Origin: Actinotignum schaalii FB123-CNA-2
GTDB lineage: Bacteria > Actinomycetota > Actinomycetes > Actinomycetales > Actinomycetaceae
NCBI RefSeq assembly: GCF_000411135.1
Contig: NZ_KE150262.1
Coordinates: forward strand, 1,152,824 to 1,216,823
Direction: 5' to 3'
DNA: 64,000 nt
Each line of letters begins with the position of its first letter. Position 1 is the first letter of the stretch. Below the pieces are notes generated by a model. It worked only from the letters and a program-made list of their open reading frames with translations, ran no database searches and was not told where the DNA came from. Shown in pieces: positions 44,115-54,156 of this stretch. The position numbers and the translations under genes were made by a program.

Positions 44115-44140
44115 GGGGGCGGATTCTCGGATCCGCCCCC
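44115..44140. terminator. Bidirectional terminator between rnpB and map
   Basis: GGGGGCGGAT (44115-44124) pairs with ATCCGCCCCC (44131-44140) around a six-base loop, immediately after rnpB and just beyond the map stop codon. Confidence 0.75.
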
Positions 44141-44173
44141 ACCGTGTATATCTGCCCGGCCGGGTATATCCGC

Positions 44174-45085
44174 CTAGAGCCGTAGCCCGAGGTTGGGATC
44201 GGAGGGCAGTGTCAAGATCTCCGGTCCGCTTTCCCGCACCACGATGGTGTGTTCGAATTGGGCGGTGCGTCCACGGTCCTTGGTCACGACCGTCCAGTCA
44301 TCATCCCAGATCTCATAGTCGATAGTTCCCAGCGTCACCATGGGCTCAACCGTGAAGACCATATTCTCTTCGATGGTTTCCCCGTGTAGAGGTGCGGCGT
44401 CGTAATGCGGAATAATGAGGCCGGAATGGAAAGCCTCTCCTACGCCGTGTCCGGTGAAATCACGGACGTCCCCGTAATCGAAACGCTTGGTATACGACTC
44501 AATCACTCGGCCGATCACGTTGATCTGGCGCCCCGGGCGCGCCGTCTTAATCCCGCGTAGGGTAGCGGTGGCGGTGCGTTCAATGAGAAGGCGGGATTCT
44601 TCGTCGATTTCGCCCACGCCGAAGGTGGCATTGGTATCTCCGTGCACGCCGTCCTTGTAGGCAGTCACGTCCAGGTTGATAATGTCTCCCTCGTGTAGCA
44701 CCTGGTCATCAGGGATGCCGTGGCAGATAACTTCGTTGACGGAGGTGCAGATCGACTTGGGGAAACCCATATAGCCCAGGCACGAGGGGTAGGCGCCGTT
44801 ATCGATCATGTACTCGTGCGCGATGCGGTCGAGTTCATCGGTGCTTACACCCGGGCGGATGGCTTTGGCTGCCTCGTACATAGCATCCGCGGCAATGGTT
44901 CCCGCCACCCGAATTCGCTCAATTGTTTCCTCAGTTTTTACATCCGAGGCGGTGATGACTTCCGGCCCGTCATGGAACATGTATTCGGGACGTTCAATAT
45001 AGGCCGGAACTTTACGGCGCGGCGAAATCTTTCCGGGTCGCGCCGTACCGAGCGGCGCACGTGCTGCAAGACTCATAGCCACCAT
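44174..45085 (-). CDS. map: Type I methionine aminopeptidase
   Basis: A 303-residue enzyme that removes the initiator methionine after deformylation. Metal ligands are recognisable in order: D in [14 protein letters not shown] (two Asp), H in [11 protein letters not shown] in TVEPMVTLG and E in QFEHTIVV. The N-terminal ~45 residues ([19 protein letters not shown]) are the extension found in actinobacterial MapB-type enzymes. The panB stop lies nine bases upstream of its start region, so panB and map are probably one operon. Confidence 0.95.
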   Translation of the reverse strand: MVAMSLAARAPLGTARPGKISPRRKVPAYIERPEYMFHDGPEVITASDVKTEETIERIRVAGTIAADAMYEAAKAIRPGVSTDELDRIAHEYMIDNGAYPSCLGYMGFPKSICTSVNEVICHGIPDDQVLHEGDIINLDVTAYKDGVHGDTNATFGVGEIDEESRLLIERTATATLRGIKTARPGRQINVIGRVIESYTKRFDYGDVRDFTGHGVGEAFHSGLIIPHYDAAPLHGETIEENMVFTVEPMVTLGTIDYEIWDDDWTVVTKDRGRTAQFEHTIVVRESGPEILTLPSDPNLGLRL

Positions 45086-45094
45086 TGTAGTGGC

Positions 45095-45901
45095 TTAGAA
45101 ACTGTGCTCCTTATCCGGGAATTCACGGCTCTTAACGGCCGTACGGAAGGCCGTGACCGCGTTGCTGAGCGCCGCACCCACCTCGCCGAAACGCTTGGCG
45201 TAAGAGGGCTGCCACTCAGTCATCCCGGCCATATCCGGCCACACCAGCAGTTGCCCGGAAGTGCGATACCCAGCCCCGATCCCGAGGGTGGGGACCGAGA
45301 GAATTTCGGTAATTTTCGCCCCGAGTTTCCCGGGTACCATTTCGACGACGACAGCAATAGCTCCCGCCTTCTCTAGCGAAACCGCGTCATCAATAATGGC
45401 CTCGCTTTCTTCTTCATCCCGGCCCTGTACTCGCGGGCCCCCCAAAGCGGCGTCGGCGTGGGGACGGTAGCCGACGTGGGCCACCACGTTAATTCCAGCC
45501 TGAGTGAGGGCCTCAACGGTGGGAGCGAAGGCTTCCCCGCCTTCCAGTTTCACCGCGTCCGCTCCGGCCCGCACCAATCGGATTGCGGTGCGAATAGCTT
45601 GCGCGGGGCCCTCTTCGTAGGTGCCCATCGGCATATCGGCAATAATAAAAGCCCGGGTGGTGCCCCGCATAACGGCACTGGTGGCGCGCTCAATATCTTC
45701 CAGGGTGACCTGGATGGTCGAGGAGAACCCCAGGGCGGTATTGCCAATGGAATCACCCACCACCAAAATATCAATCCCGGCCGCGTCCAAGATCCGCGCT
45801 GTTAGAGCGTCATAGCAGGTGAGTGCCGTGAGCGCCTCTCCGTTAGCGACCATCTCATTCAGGTGCTGTACCCGAATTCGTGCCGGTGAGAACTCCGTCA
45901 T
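45095..45901 (-). CDS. panB: 3-methyl-2-oxobutanoate hydroxymethyltransferase
   Basis: A 268-residue (beta/alpha)8 enzyme for the first committed step of pantothenate synthesis, moving a hydroxymethyl group from methylene-tetrahydrofolate to alpha-ketoisovalerate. Characteristic sequences are ALTCYDALTARILDAAGIDILVVGDSIGNTALGFSST, IADMPMGTYEEG, VKLEGGEAFAPTVEAL and HVGYRPHADAALGG. AGGTAATC lies ahead of the ATG. It precedes map in the same direction and is divergent from the membrane protein gene at 45992. Confidence 0.96.
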   Translation of the reverse strand: MTEFSPARIRVQHLNEMVANGEALTALTCYDALTARILDAAGIDILVVGDSIGNTALGFSSTIQVTLEDIERATSAVMRGTTRAFIIADMPMGTYEEGPAQAIRTAIRLVRAGADAVKLEGGEAFAPTVEALTQAGINVVAHVGYRPHADAALGGPRVQGRDEEESEAIIDDAVSLEKAGAIAVVVEMVPGKLGAKITEILSVPTLGIGAGYRTSGQLLVWPDMAGMTEWQPSYAKRFGEVGAALSNAVTAFRTAVKSREFPDKEHSF

Positions 45902-45991
45902 GATTACCTCCCGATATCTATGGCTTAGAGTACTAGGTCACGCGCGCCGGTGCATCATCGGGCACGGTACGCTAGGTGCGAGGAGGTGACT

Positions 45992-47191
45992 GTGGAACCC
46001 TTGCTTGAGCTGGTGTCCATGAACGCACTGGAATTTTGGTTGGCTTTAGGGATCGGGGTGACTGCCCTGGTCATTATGTGCCTGGCGCTTATTCCCAGTA
46101 GGGAATATGCCGATCTTCCGCGCGGGGTGTATCCGCGTGAACCTGCTGGGGTAACCGGCCATAATTACCGGCGGCGGCGTCGGCACACTCGCCCGCCGGT
46201 GCGCACCATCCCCCCGGATATGCCGGCCGCCCTCGGGGCTTTTATGCACCGCCACTACGCCGCGGATGACGCTGCCATCACCACCCTCCTCGACCTGGCC
46301 GCCCGCGGATTCCTCACCATTGACTTCTTCCGGGATCCGGCCCTGCGCGGCCAGATGATCACCATTTCGCTTACCGAGGCGGATGCCTCCACCCTCGAAC
46401 CTTTTGAGATGCGGGTTCTGGCTGCCCTCGCCTCCCCGGAAAGTGCCGAATCGGCAGCGTTCCGTGAATCTGAGCCATTTGATGATCGCTCGTACCGTAC
46501 CGCGATGGAAAATGCCGGACTGCCTGCCGCCTCCCGGCCGGTGCTACGCGTGCAGGGCTTTTCCACCCGTCTTGCCCTGGCCATCGCTCGCGATAGCAAA
46601 GCGGAAGTGGTATCGCGGCGGGGCTGGTACCATCACGGGCGCGAATTGGTGGGTTCGCTGGCGGCCGTACTCTTCTTCGGTGGCATCGCCCTGACGGGAT
46701 TGGCCTTTATCGGGGCCCTGGCTTTCGAACTGTCCTGGTACTGGCTCATCGTGGGTGGCTGGCTGGTGTTCTGCGGATTCGTGGGGCTTCTCAATTTTTC
46801 TTCTCTCACCCCGAACGGGGTGGTGGCCAGCGACCAAGTGGAAGGTTTCCGGCGTTTCCTCACCGCTGCTCCCCGTTTCGCCGGGGTGAGCGCAGACGTC
46901 CTCGCTTCTTATGTGGGCTGGGCTTATGCCCTGGAATGCGCGGATGAATGGGTTCGTTCCCTCGAGCGCATTAACTCGCGGGATATGCGCGACGTCGGCG
47001 CAGCCCTCCCGTGGCTGCACTTTGCTGGAGAAGACATCACAAATTGGTACCAGTTGCGCGAGGCCCTGAGCGTTTTGGAAACTCGGTTCCGTTCCCACCC
47101 GCTCGCCCACGATCTCCCGCACGCACGCCGCCGCCACCTGCGGCGCTTCGTACGCGGATTACTACCCGCCTCCACTCGTACGAACAAATAA
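45992..47191 (+). CDS. Membrane protein resembling the DUF2207 C-terminal region
   Basis: A 399-residue protein. The GTG at 45992 is preferred because AGGAGGTG is perfectly placed before it. One membrane helix lies near residues 12-30 and two near 220-265. Between them is a soluble domain (ALGAFMHRHYAADDAAITTLLDLAARGFLTIDF) reminiscent of the winged-helix-like part of DUF2207 proteins, and after them a helical domain with FRRFLTAAPRF and SYVGWAYALECADEWVRSLE. It precedes glnA2 by 39 bp. Function unknown; the family link is tentative. Confidence 0.75.
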   Translation: MEPLLELVSMNALEFWLALGIGVTALVIMCLALIPSREYADLPRGVYPREPAGVTGHNYRRRRRHTRPPVRTIPPDMPAALGAFMHRHYAADDAAITTLLDLAARGFLTIDFFRDPALRGQMITISLTEADASTLEPFEMRVLAALASPESAESAAFRESEPFDDRSYRTAMENAGLPAASRPVLRVQGFSTRLALAIARDSKAEVVSRRGWYHHGRELVGSLAAVLFFGGIALTGLAFIGALAFELSWYWLIVGGWLVFCGFVGLLNFSSLTPNGVVASDQVEGFRRFLTAAPRFAGVSADVLASYVGWAYALECADEWVRSLERINSRDMRDVGAALPWLHFAGEDITNWYQLREALSVLETRFRSHPLAHDLPHARRRHLRRFVRGLLPASTRTNK

Positions 47192-47230
47192 CGGAATTCG
47201 GCCGCACAAACAACGGAAAGATGAAGCGCC

Positions 47231-48568
47231 ATGGATGAGCAGCAAGAACACGTTCTTCGCACCATAACCGACCGGGATATCCGCTATGTGCGGTTGTGGT
47301 TCACCGATATCGTCGGCACCCTTAAATCCGTAGCTGTGGCTCCCGTGGAGCTCGATAACGCTTTTGCCGAGGGTATCGGTTTTGACGGCTCGGCAATCCA
47401 GGGGCTCACGCGCGTGTACGAATCGGATATGATTGCGCGCCCGGATGCTTCGACCTTTGCGGTCTTGCGTGGTATGGATGGGAGCGACGACGCCGCCTTC
47501 ATGTTCTGCGATATCCTCACCCGCGAAGGTGAGCCGGCCCGCTCCGATCCCCGGGCTATCCTCCAGCGCACCCTGCGCCGCTGCGAGGATATGGGCTTCA
47601 CTGCCTACGCCCACCCGGAAGTGGAGTTCTACCTCTTCCAGCCGGGAGCCAGCGATGATGAAGAACCCACCCCGATTGATTCGGCCTCTTATTTCGATTA
47701 CGTCACTCGCTCGGTGGCCCATAACTTCCGGAGGGACGTGATCCTCTCCCTGGAAGACGTGGGGATAAGCGTGGAGTTTTCCCACCACGAAATTGGACCG
47801 GGTCAACAAGAAGTAGATCTGCGCTACGCCGACTGCCTGACGATGGCCGATAGCATTATGGCCGCCCGCGTCATTATCAAAGAAGTAGCCCTGCGCCACG
47901 GGGTGGAAGCATCCTTTATGCCCAAACCCCTGGCCCACTGGCCCGGCTCGGCCATGCACACCCATTTCTCGCTTTTCGAAGGCGAAACGAATGCCTTCCA
48001 CGATCAACGCGGCCAGTTCGGGATGTCGGTGACGGCGCGGCGCTTCCTGGCCGGGCTCATGCGTCACGCTCGCGAAATCACCGCGGTGACCAACCAGCAT
48101 GTTAATTCCTATAAGCGGCTGTGGGGCGGCGGGGAGGCTCCGCCCTACGTGTGCTGGGGACCGCGTAACCAATCGGCCCTCGTGCGGGTACCCGAATATA
48201 AACCCACCAAACCGCAATCCGCGCGTCTGGAATACCGCGCCCTGGACACGGCCGCCAATCCCTACCTGGCATTCGCGGCGGTGCTGGGCGCGGGCCTGGC
48301 TGGAATCGAAGGAAAATACGATCTTTCTGATCCGGCCGATACGGACGTTCTCCTCCTCACCGATATGGAACGCGCGGTGCTCGGTATCGAATCCCTGCCC
48401 GGGAGCCTGGACTCCGCACTCAAGCTTATGGAGAGCTCCGATCTGGTTGCCGAGATTCTGGGCGAAGATGCCTTCGATTACTTCCTGCGCGATAAACGCG
48501 CCGAATGGGCCGAATATCGCGCCCAGGTCACCCCGTTGGAACGCGCACGTTTCCGAGCGGATCGATAG
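47231..48568 (+). CDS. glnA2: Glutamine synthetase, GlnA2 type
   Basis: A 445-residue type I glutamine synthetase-like enzyme. Family motifs: GIGFDGSAIQG, YAHPEVEFYLF, HHEIGPGQQEVDLRYADC, ASFMPKPLAHWPGSAMHTHFSL, and NQHVNSYKRL with APPYVCWGPRNQSALVRVP. It lacks the NLYDLPPEE-type adenylylation loop, reading DLSDPADTDVLLLTD instead, so GlnE should not control it. The order glnA2-glnE-glnA1 matches what I recall from mycobacteria, where GlnA2 is not the main glutamine source. It ends 17 bp before glnE. Confidence 0.93.
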   Translation: MDEQQEHVLRTITDRDIRYVRLWFTDIVGTLKSVAVAPVELDNAFAEGIGFDGSAIQGLTRVYESDMIARPDASTFAVLRGMDGSDDAAFMFCDILTREGEPARSDPRAILQRTLRRCEDMGFTAYAHPEVEFYLFQPGASDDEEPTPIDSASYFDYVTRSVAHNFRRDVILSLEDVGISVEFSHHEIGPGQQEVDLRYADCLTMADSIMAARVIIKEVALRHGVEASFMPKPLAHWPGSAMHTHFSLFEGETNAFHDQRGQFGMSVTARRFLAGLMRHAREITAVTNQHVNSYKRLWGGGEAPPYVCWGPRNQSALVRVPEYKPTKPQSARLEYRALDTAANPYLAFAAVLGAGLAGIEGKYDLSDPADTDVLLLTDMERAVLGIESLPGSLDSALKLMESSDLVAEILGEDAFDYFLRDKRAEWAEYRAQVTPLERARFRADR

Positions 48569-48585
48569 GGCGGCGGGGAACGAGT

Positions 48586-51500
48586 ATGCGTCGTCTCACC
48601 CTCGTCCAGCGGGCCCGGCGCTCCGGTTTCACGGCACCCGAACGTGCCGCCGCGGAGTTGGAGGCCGGAGCCTGGCAGCCCGAGGACTTCACGCACGTGG
48701 CGGACCCGGACCGGGCACTTGCGGCCTGCGCCCGGCTCGGCTTAAGCCGCCGGGAGGGGGTGGGTTGCGATGCCGTTGCCCGGCCGCGCCTCCTGGCTGT
48801 CCTCGGGCTTTCCACCGCATTGGCCGATCACCTTGCCCGCCACCCAGAAGCCGCGCGGGCGCTGTGCGGAAGCACGGAAGAAACAGAGGCACGCGCACTC
48901 CTGAGCGAGGCGGAGGAACGCGCAGCCATGCGCGCCGCCCTGGCACCGTGGCTCGCGGGCGCTGTGGAAGGTACCGGGACGGGTACTGCGGTCGGCGCCG
49001 GGCCGGAGTCCGGAACGGCGGCCGGGAACGATTCGCACGCGAACCGCAGTGATCTCCAGGATGCCATTGCCGCACTGCGAGCCCACTATTACACCCGCAT
49101 CCTCACCCTCGCCGGCTGGGATCTCACCCTTCCCGATCCCCTTATCCGCCTGCCCGAGGTGGCCGCCACCCTCTCCAACCTGGCCTGCGCCACCCTGGAA
49201 GGTGCCCTTCAGCTCGCCCGCACCCGGGTACCCGATGCCCACGATATTGACTTCACGATCATCGCGCTCGGGAAAACCGGAGGCGGGGAACTCAATTACG
49301 CATCCGATGTGGACGTGGTTTACATTACTGAACCGCGCCCGGGGACCAGCGAAGCACGAGCGTTGGAGATCGGCACCGCACTGGCCACCACCCTCGCCGG
49401 GTATATCAGCGCCCCTGGCCCCGAAAGCGCCCTGTGGACCATTGACACCATGCTCCGCCCCGAAGGCGGAACCGGTTCCCTCGTCCGCACCCTCGCCTCC
49501 CACCTCGACTACTACACCAGCTGGGCGCAAAGCTGGGAATTCCAAGCCCTCCTCAAAGCCCGGGTAGCCGCAGGCAACCGCGAACTCGGCGAAAACTACT
49601 TGCGCGCCACCCGCCCGCTCGTATGGAACGCCGCCTCCCGAGAGAATTTCGTGACCGACGCCCGCGCCATGCGCACCCGTGTCGAATCCCATATCCCTAC
49701 CGCACAACGCGAGCGCCACATCAAATTAGGGACGGGCGGCCTGCGCGACGTCGAATTCACCGTCCAGCTCCTCCAGCTCGTCCACGGGCGAGTAGATACC
49801 ACCATCCGCTCGGCCACGACCACCACGGCGCTCGCGAGCCTGTCCGAAGGTGGATACATCTCACGCACGCACGCCGCACGCCTCGACCACCACTATCGGT
49901 GGCTACGCTGCCTGGAACACCGCGCCCAAATGGTGCGGTTGCGCCGAGCCGCCGTGCTACCCACCCGGGAAGATGACCTGCGTCGGCTGGCCCGCTCCCT
50001 TGCTCTGCCAGATGCCACCGCACTCCTCGACACCTTCGCGCGGGTGCGCCGGGAGGTGCGTGAACTCCACCAAGATATTTTCTATCGGCCCCTCCTACCT
50101 GCCGCCGCGCAGCTCTCCGCGGATGATATTTCCCTGGCGCCCGAGGCCGCCCACAGCCGTCTCGCCAGTATTGGATACCGTGACCCGGCTGGTGCCTTAC
50201 GCCATATCCGCGCCTTGACCGAGGGAAATAGTCGGCGTGCAGCCATTGCCCGCCAGCTCCTCCCCGTGATGCTCGGGTGGTTTGCTGAAGGGCCCGAGCC
50301 GGATGCCGGCCTCCTCGCCTTCCGGGTGCTTTCAGAAAAAATGGGAGATACCTCCTGGTATATGCGCACCCTGCGCGACGGCGGGCCCGTCGCGCACCGC
50401 CTCGCCCTTATCCTGGCCCGCTCGCGTTTCCTCGCCCGCGATATTCCCGAGCTCCCCGAATCCATTGCATGGTTGGGCGACGACGCCGAACTGACCCCGC
50501 GCAGCGCGGATGCGCTGCGCGGGGAGTTAGACGCGCTCCTCGAGCGGCGCAGCCAGCCGGAGGAGATCGCCGGGGCGGGCCGGTGGTTACGCTGGCGAGA
50601 AGTGCTGCGCACCGCCATGGCCCAGGCTCTCGGGCTGCTCGGGCCCGATGACGTAGCAGGCGCGGTGAGTAACGCCGTGGAATGCGCGGTGGAAGCGGGG
50701 GTACGCGCCGCCAGGTGCGCCGTCGTCGCCGAAAAAAACGAGGCGGATAGCCATCCCGATATTTCTTTTGCGGTGATTGGGCTGGGGAGCCTGGGCGGGC
50801 GCGAATGCGGTTACACCTCGGATGCTGATGTGATGTTCGTCTGGGACGGCCCCGAGACGGCCGCGGGATACGCCGATGCGCTGGCTCGTGCCTTCATGCG
50901 CTTAGAACAGGAAACAGGCGGGGTACCGCCCTTAGCCGTGGATGCGGATATGCGCCCGGAAGGCCGGAGCGGGCCGCTGGCCCGGCGCCTGGATTCTTAC
51001 GCGGAATACTACCGGACCTGGGCTGAACCCTGGGAATTCCAGGCCTTGCTGCGGGCCCGCGCGGTGGGCGGGGATCGGACGCTCGGGCAACGCTTCGTGG
51101 AGATGATCGCCCCGCTGCGCTACCCGGAACACTGGGATGAGGCTCGGCGTACCGCCATCAGACTCATGAAAATCAGGGTGGAAAAAGAACGAATCCCCGG
51201 GGGAGTAGCTCCGGCTTCCCATCTCAAACTCGGCCCGGGCGGAAGTGCGGATGTGGAGTGGACCGCGCAGCTCCTCCAACTTGAGCACGCCGCGGCCTGC
51301 CCGCAACTCCGGGTTACCGGAACGGGAGAGGCTCTGCGGGCGGCCGGCGCTGCCGGGCTCCTCACCGGGGCGCAGGAAAAGGCCCTGGTCGAAGGGTGGC
51401 AGACCGCCAGCGCCCTACGCCAGGCCGCTTTTGTGGCTACCGGCCGGACCGGGAGTGCCGCCCAGGTCATTCCGCGTGACCCGCGCGAGCGCGAACGCAT

Positions 51501-51609
51501 GGCCGCGATCCTGGGCGCCGAGCACGCCGCGGATGTCCTCGACCGGCGCGCCCGGGCGGCACGCCACGCCCGCGCCGCCGTCGAATATGTTTTTTACGGG
51601 CGGAACTAG
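48586..51609 (+). CDS. glnE: Glutamine synthetase adenylyltransferase/deadenylase
   Basis: A 1007-residue bifunctional enzyme with two nucleotidyltransferase domains. The first catalytic loop is ALGKTGGGELNYASDVDVVYI (~residue 225) for deadenylation, followed by TMLRPEGGTGSL. The second is GLGSLGGRECGYTSDADVMFVW (~residue 730) for adenylylation, followed by VDADMRPEGRSGPL. Both Asp pairs are intact. The ATG at 48586 starts the conserved region; the longer frame overlaps glnA2. It tunes GlnA1 activity to nitrogen supply by modifying one tyrosine. A short Gly/Thr/Ala-rich linker near residues 135-155 is unusual. Confidence 0.95.
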   Translation: MRRLTLVQRARRSGFTAPERAAAELEAGAWQPEDFTHVADPDRALAACARLGLSRREGVGCDAVARPRLLAVLGLSTALADHLARHPEAARALCGSTEETEARALLSEAEERAAMRAALAPWLAGAVEGTGTGTAVGAGPESGTAAGNDSHANRSDLQDAIAALRAHYYTRILTLAGWDLTLPDPLIRLPEVAATLSNLACATLEGALQLARTRVPDAHDIDFTIIALGKTGGGELNYASDVDVVYITEPRPGTSEARALEIGTALATTLAGYISAPGPESALWTIDTMLRPEGGTGSLVRTLASHLDYYTSWAQSWEFQALLKARVAAGNRELGENYLRATRPLVWNAASRENFVTDARAMRTRVESHIPTAQRERHIKLGTGGLRDVEFTVQLLQLVHGRVDTTIRSATTTTALASLSEGGYISRTHAARLDHHYRWLRCLEHRAQMVRLRRAAVLPTREDDLRRLARSLALPDATALLDTFARVRREVRELHQDIFYRPLLPAAAQLSADDISLAPEAAHSRLASIGYRDPAGALRHIRALTEGNSRRAAIARQLLPVMLGWFAEGPEPDAGLLAFRVLSEKMGDTSWYMRTLRDGGPVAHRLALILARSRFLARDIPELPESIAWLGDDAELTPRSADALRGELDALLERRSQPEEIAGAGRWLRWREVLRTAMAQALGLLGPDDVAGAVSNAVECAVEAGVRAARCAVVAEKNEADSHPDISFAVIGLGSLGGRECGYTSDADVMFVWDGPETAAGYADALARAFMRLEQETGGVPPLAVDADMRPEGRSGPLARRLDSYAEYYRTWAEPWEFQALLRARAVGGDRTLGQRFVEMIAPLRYPEHWDEARRTAIRLMKIRVEKERIPGGVAPASHLKLGPGGSADVEWTAQLLQLEHAAACPQLRVTGTGEALRAAGAAGLLTGAQEKALVEGWQTASALRQAAFVATGRTGSAAQVIPRDPRERERMAAILGAEHAADVLDRRARAARHARAAVEYVFYGRN

Positions 51610-51665
51610 GCCACGCACCGCGGGTAGGCCCGTGGTGCGGGCAGAAAGCTCATCCACGTACTTCT

Positions 51666-53090
51666 TTAGAGCGTGTAGTACAGCTCGAATTCATAAGGGT
51701 GCGGGCGGGCGCGCAGCGGCGTGACTTCCGCATCCATCTTGTACTTAATCCAGGTGGCGATGAAGTCCTCCGTGAAGACATCCCCTTCGAGGAGGAAATC
51801 ATGATCAGCTTCCAGTTCGGCTAAGGCCTCATCAAGGGAAGCCGGGATTGTCTCAATATCCGCGTATTCTTCCGGCGGTAGCTCGTAAATATCCTTATCA
51901 ATGGGGGCCGGCGGCTCGATGCGGTTGCGGATGCCGTCCAGGCCCGCCATCAGCTCCGCGGAGAAAGCCAAATAGGGATTAGCGGTCGGATCGGGAACTC
52001 GGAATTCAATACGCTTGGAGGCCGGGGAATTCCCGCTCAGCGGAATCCGGATCGCAGCCGAACGATTACGCGCCGAATACACCAAATTAATCGGCGCTTC
52101 AAAACCGGGAACCAGGCGGCGGTACGAATTCACCGACGGGTTGGTGAAAGCCGCGAGCGCCTTCCCGTGCGCCAGTAGGCCGCCCACGTACCAGCGAGCT
52201 AGGTCCGAAAGCTGGCCGTAGCCACGCGGATCGTGGAAAAGTGGCTGGCCATCTTTCCACAGCGACATATGGCAGTGCATACCCGAACCGGCTGAATCAA
52301 AAAGCGGCTTGGGCATGAACGTGGCAGTTTTCCCGCACTCATCTGCAGCACGGCGAATCACGTACTTGAATTTCATGAGGTCGTCCGCCGCGGCACGCAA
52401 GGAATTGAAACGGTAGTTAATTTCTTGCTGGCCGCCCGCACCCACTTCGTGATGGGCACGTTCCACATCCAGACCCACCTGCGCCAGATACTGACACATA
52501 ACGTCGCGTACGTCCTCATTAGCATCCACCGGGGCCACCGGGAAATAACCCTGCTGGTGAGGGATCTTGTATCCGGTATTCCCGCCCGGTTCCAGCCGGC
52601 TCGAATTCCACGAGCCCTCATTGGAATCAATCACGTACATGGAATGATTGACCCCGGTGTCATAGCGTACGTCGTCGAATAAATAGAACTCGGCTTCCGC
52701 ACCCACCGAAATCGTGTCCGCAATTCCCGTGGAGCGCAGGTAGGCTTCGGCGCGTTCAGCAACATTGCGAGGATCACGCGCAAAGGGTTCATCCGTATAG
52801 GGATCCACCACATTGAAATTCATGACGAGGGTGGGCTCCGCGCGGAACGGATCCACAAAGGCGGTGGACACATCGGGGAGCAGCTTCATATCCGATTCGT
52901 GAATCGAGGTGAAACCGCGAATCGACGAGCCATCGAACATATAGCCCTCGCTCATTTTTTCCGCGGTTGCCTGGGTGGCGGGCACTGTGAAATGCTGCAT
53001 CACGCCGGGCAGGTCACAGAAGCGAATATCGAGAAATTCAATCTCGTTTTCCGCGATAAACTCGGCAGCTTCGGCGACACTTGTGAACAT
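51666..53090 (-). CDS. glnA1: Glutamine synthetase type I
   Basis: A 474-residue enzyme making glutamine from glutamate, ammonia and ATP. Active-site motifs: [10 protein letters not shown] (51-60), [10 protein letters not shown] (130-139), [14 protein letters not shown] (213-226), [20 protein letters not shown] (259-278, the ATP region) and [17 protein letters not shown] (317-333). Tyr402 in DIYELPPEE is the adenylylation site for GlnE. The ATG ending at 53090 follows GAGGAG; the longer frame would add 38 unlikely residues. It is convergent with glnE, with a 56-bp gap between the two stop codons. Confidence 0.97.
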   Translation of the reverse strand: MFTSVAEAAEFIAENEIEFLDIRFCDLPGVMQHFTVPATQATAEKMSEGYMFDGSSIRGFTSIHESDMKLLPDVSTAFVDPFRAEPTLVMNFNVVDPYTDEPFARDPRNVAERAEAYLRSTGIADTISVGAEAEFYLFDDVRYDTGVNHSMYVIDSNEGSWNSSRLEPGGNTGYKIPHQQGYFPVAPVDANEDVRDVMCQYLAQVGLDVERAHHEVGAGGQQEINYRFNSLRAAADDLMKFKYVIRRAADECGKTATFMPKPLFDSAGSGMHCHMSLWKDGQPLFHDPRGYGQLSDLARWYVGGLLAHGKALAAFTNPSVNSYRRLVPGFEAPINLVYSARNRSAAIRIPLSGNSPASKRIEFRVPDPTANPYLAFSAELMAGLDGIRNRIEPPAPIDKDIYELPPEEYADIETIPASLDEALAELEADHDFLLEGDVFTEDFIATWIKYKMDAEVTPLRARPHPYEFELYYTL

Positions 53091-53252
53091 GGTGGACTCC
53101 TCCCGGCGCGCGGCTCGGCTAGCGGTGCGGTTTACCCCATGTATTTTAGCGCGCCGTCCCCGGCTCAAAAAACATTCGGGCGTGACTCCGCCCGGGAAAC
53201 TCACGTGGAATTCCCCGGGCGGATACTGACGAGGTACGACGACGGCGCGGCC

Positions 53253-53954
53253 CTACTGGCCGCGCAGGGCCCGCCGATTAGCGCGAATATTAGTGGGATC
53301 AATACCCTTGGGGATATTGAGCGCCTTATTTCCCAAAGCGTCGAGGCGCTGGGACAGGGCCGAAACTTCCTGGGCGGAAATTTCCTTCTTAAGCTTCTTA
53401 ATGGCCCGCTCGAGCTTGGCGAGCGGAACCTGGCCTTCGCCATTCCCCATGAAGATAGCGTGCACCGGGGCATTCGGGGCTACGCGGCGAATAGCGCGAC
53501 GCTCATCATCAATGAGCTTGCGGGTGCGTGATATGGGGCCTTCGGCAACCAGAACCACGCCGGGGCGCCCGATGAGACGGAAAACGAAATCTTGGTGGCG
53601 CGCGTTGAAACGCACCGGTTCGGTTTGCTTGACCCACGAGCCGCGCAGCGAATCGAGAATTGCAGACGTGGCGCCCGGCATACCATCCAGCTGCGCGTAG
53701 CTGGCCGAACGTACGGCCCGGGTGAGAAGCAGCATGGGGAGCAGGAGCATGAGGAGGATCCCGAAGACGGTCCACGCGATCCAGCTCTTGGTAAGGAAAC
53801 CGAGGAGAATGCCGATTCCCAGTCCCGCGAGCCCGGCCAGGGCGAGCCACCAGCCCAGATGCTTGTAGGTACGCTTTGCGATGGTGAATGCGTCACGCAG
53901 AGTCTTGAAAAAGCCCGGCTTCTTCTTCGCGCCCTTGTTCTTATCCTGTGCCAT
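53253..53954 (-). CDS. DUF4191 family membrane protein
   Basis: A 233-residue protein with a basic N-terminus (DKNKGAKKKPGFFKTLRDAF), two membrane helices at about residues 35-80 (LGWWLALAGLAGLGIGILLGF, IAWTVFGILLMLLLPMLLL) and a cytoplasmic domain with GMPGATSAILDSLRGSW and GRPGVVLVAEGPISRTRKL. This is the actinobacterial DUF4191 family, often next to glnA1. AAAAGGAAT precedes the ATG. Function unknown. Confidence 0.92.
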   Translation of the reverse strand: MAQDKNKGAKKKPGFFKTLRDAFTIAKRTYKHLGWWLALAGLAGLGIGILLGFLTKSWIAWTVFGILLMLLLPMLLLTRAVRSASYAQLDGMPGATSAILDSLRGSWVKQTEPVRFNARHQDFVFRLIGRPGVVLVAEGPISRTRKLIDDERRAIRRVAPNAPVHAIFMGNGEGQVPLAKLERAIKKLKKEISAQEVSALSQRLDALGNKALNIPKGIDPTNIRANRRALRGQ

Positions 53955-54156
53955 CTGATTCCTTTTAAATCCTTCTCGATAGTCCCCGTCGATTCTAGAC
54001 GATAGCGCCGGCTTTGTTGAGCACCGGGCCCAATCTCACGCCTTCGGGTCGGTCGAACGCCGTGTTCGGCGCGCGACTTGTGGATAATGACGCCGTGGAG
54101 GGCTTGCCTGTGGATGGTTCCTGGACGGGGTGGGCCGGCGGTGGTGAACTGTCCCT

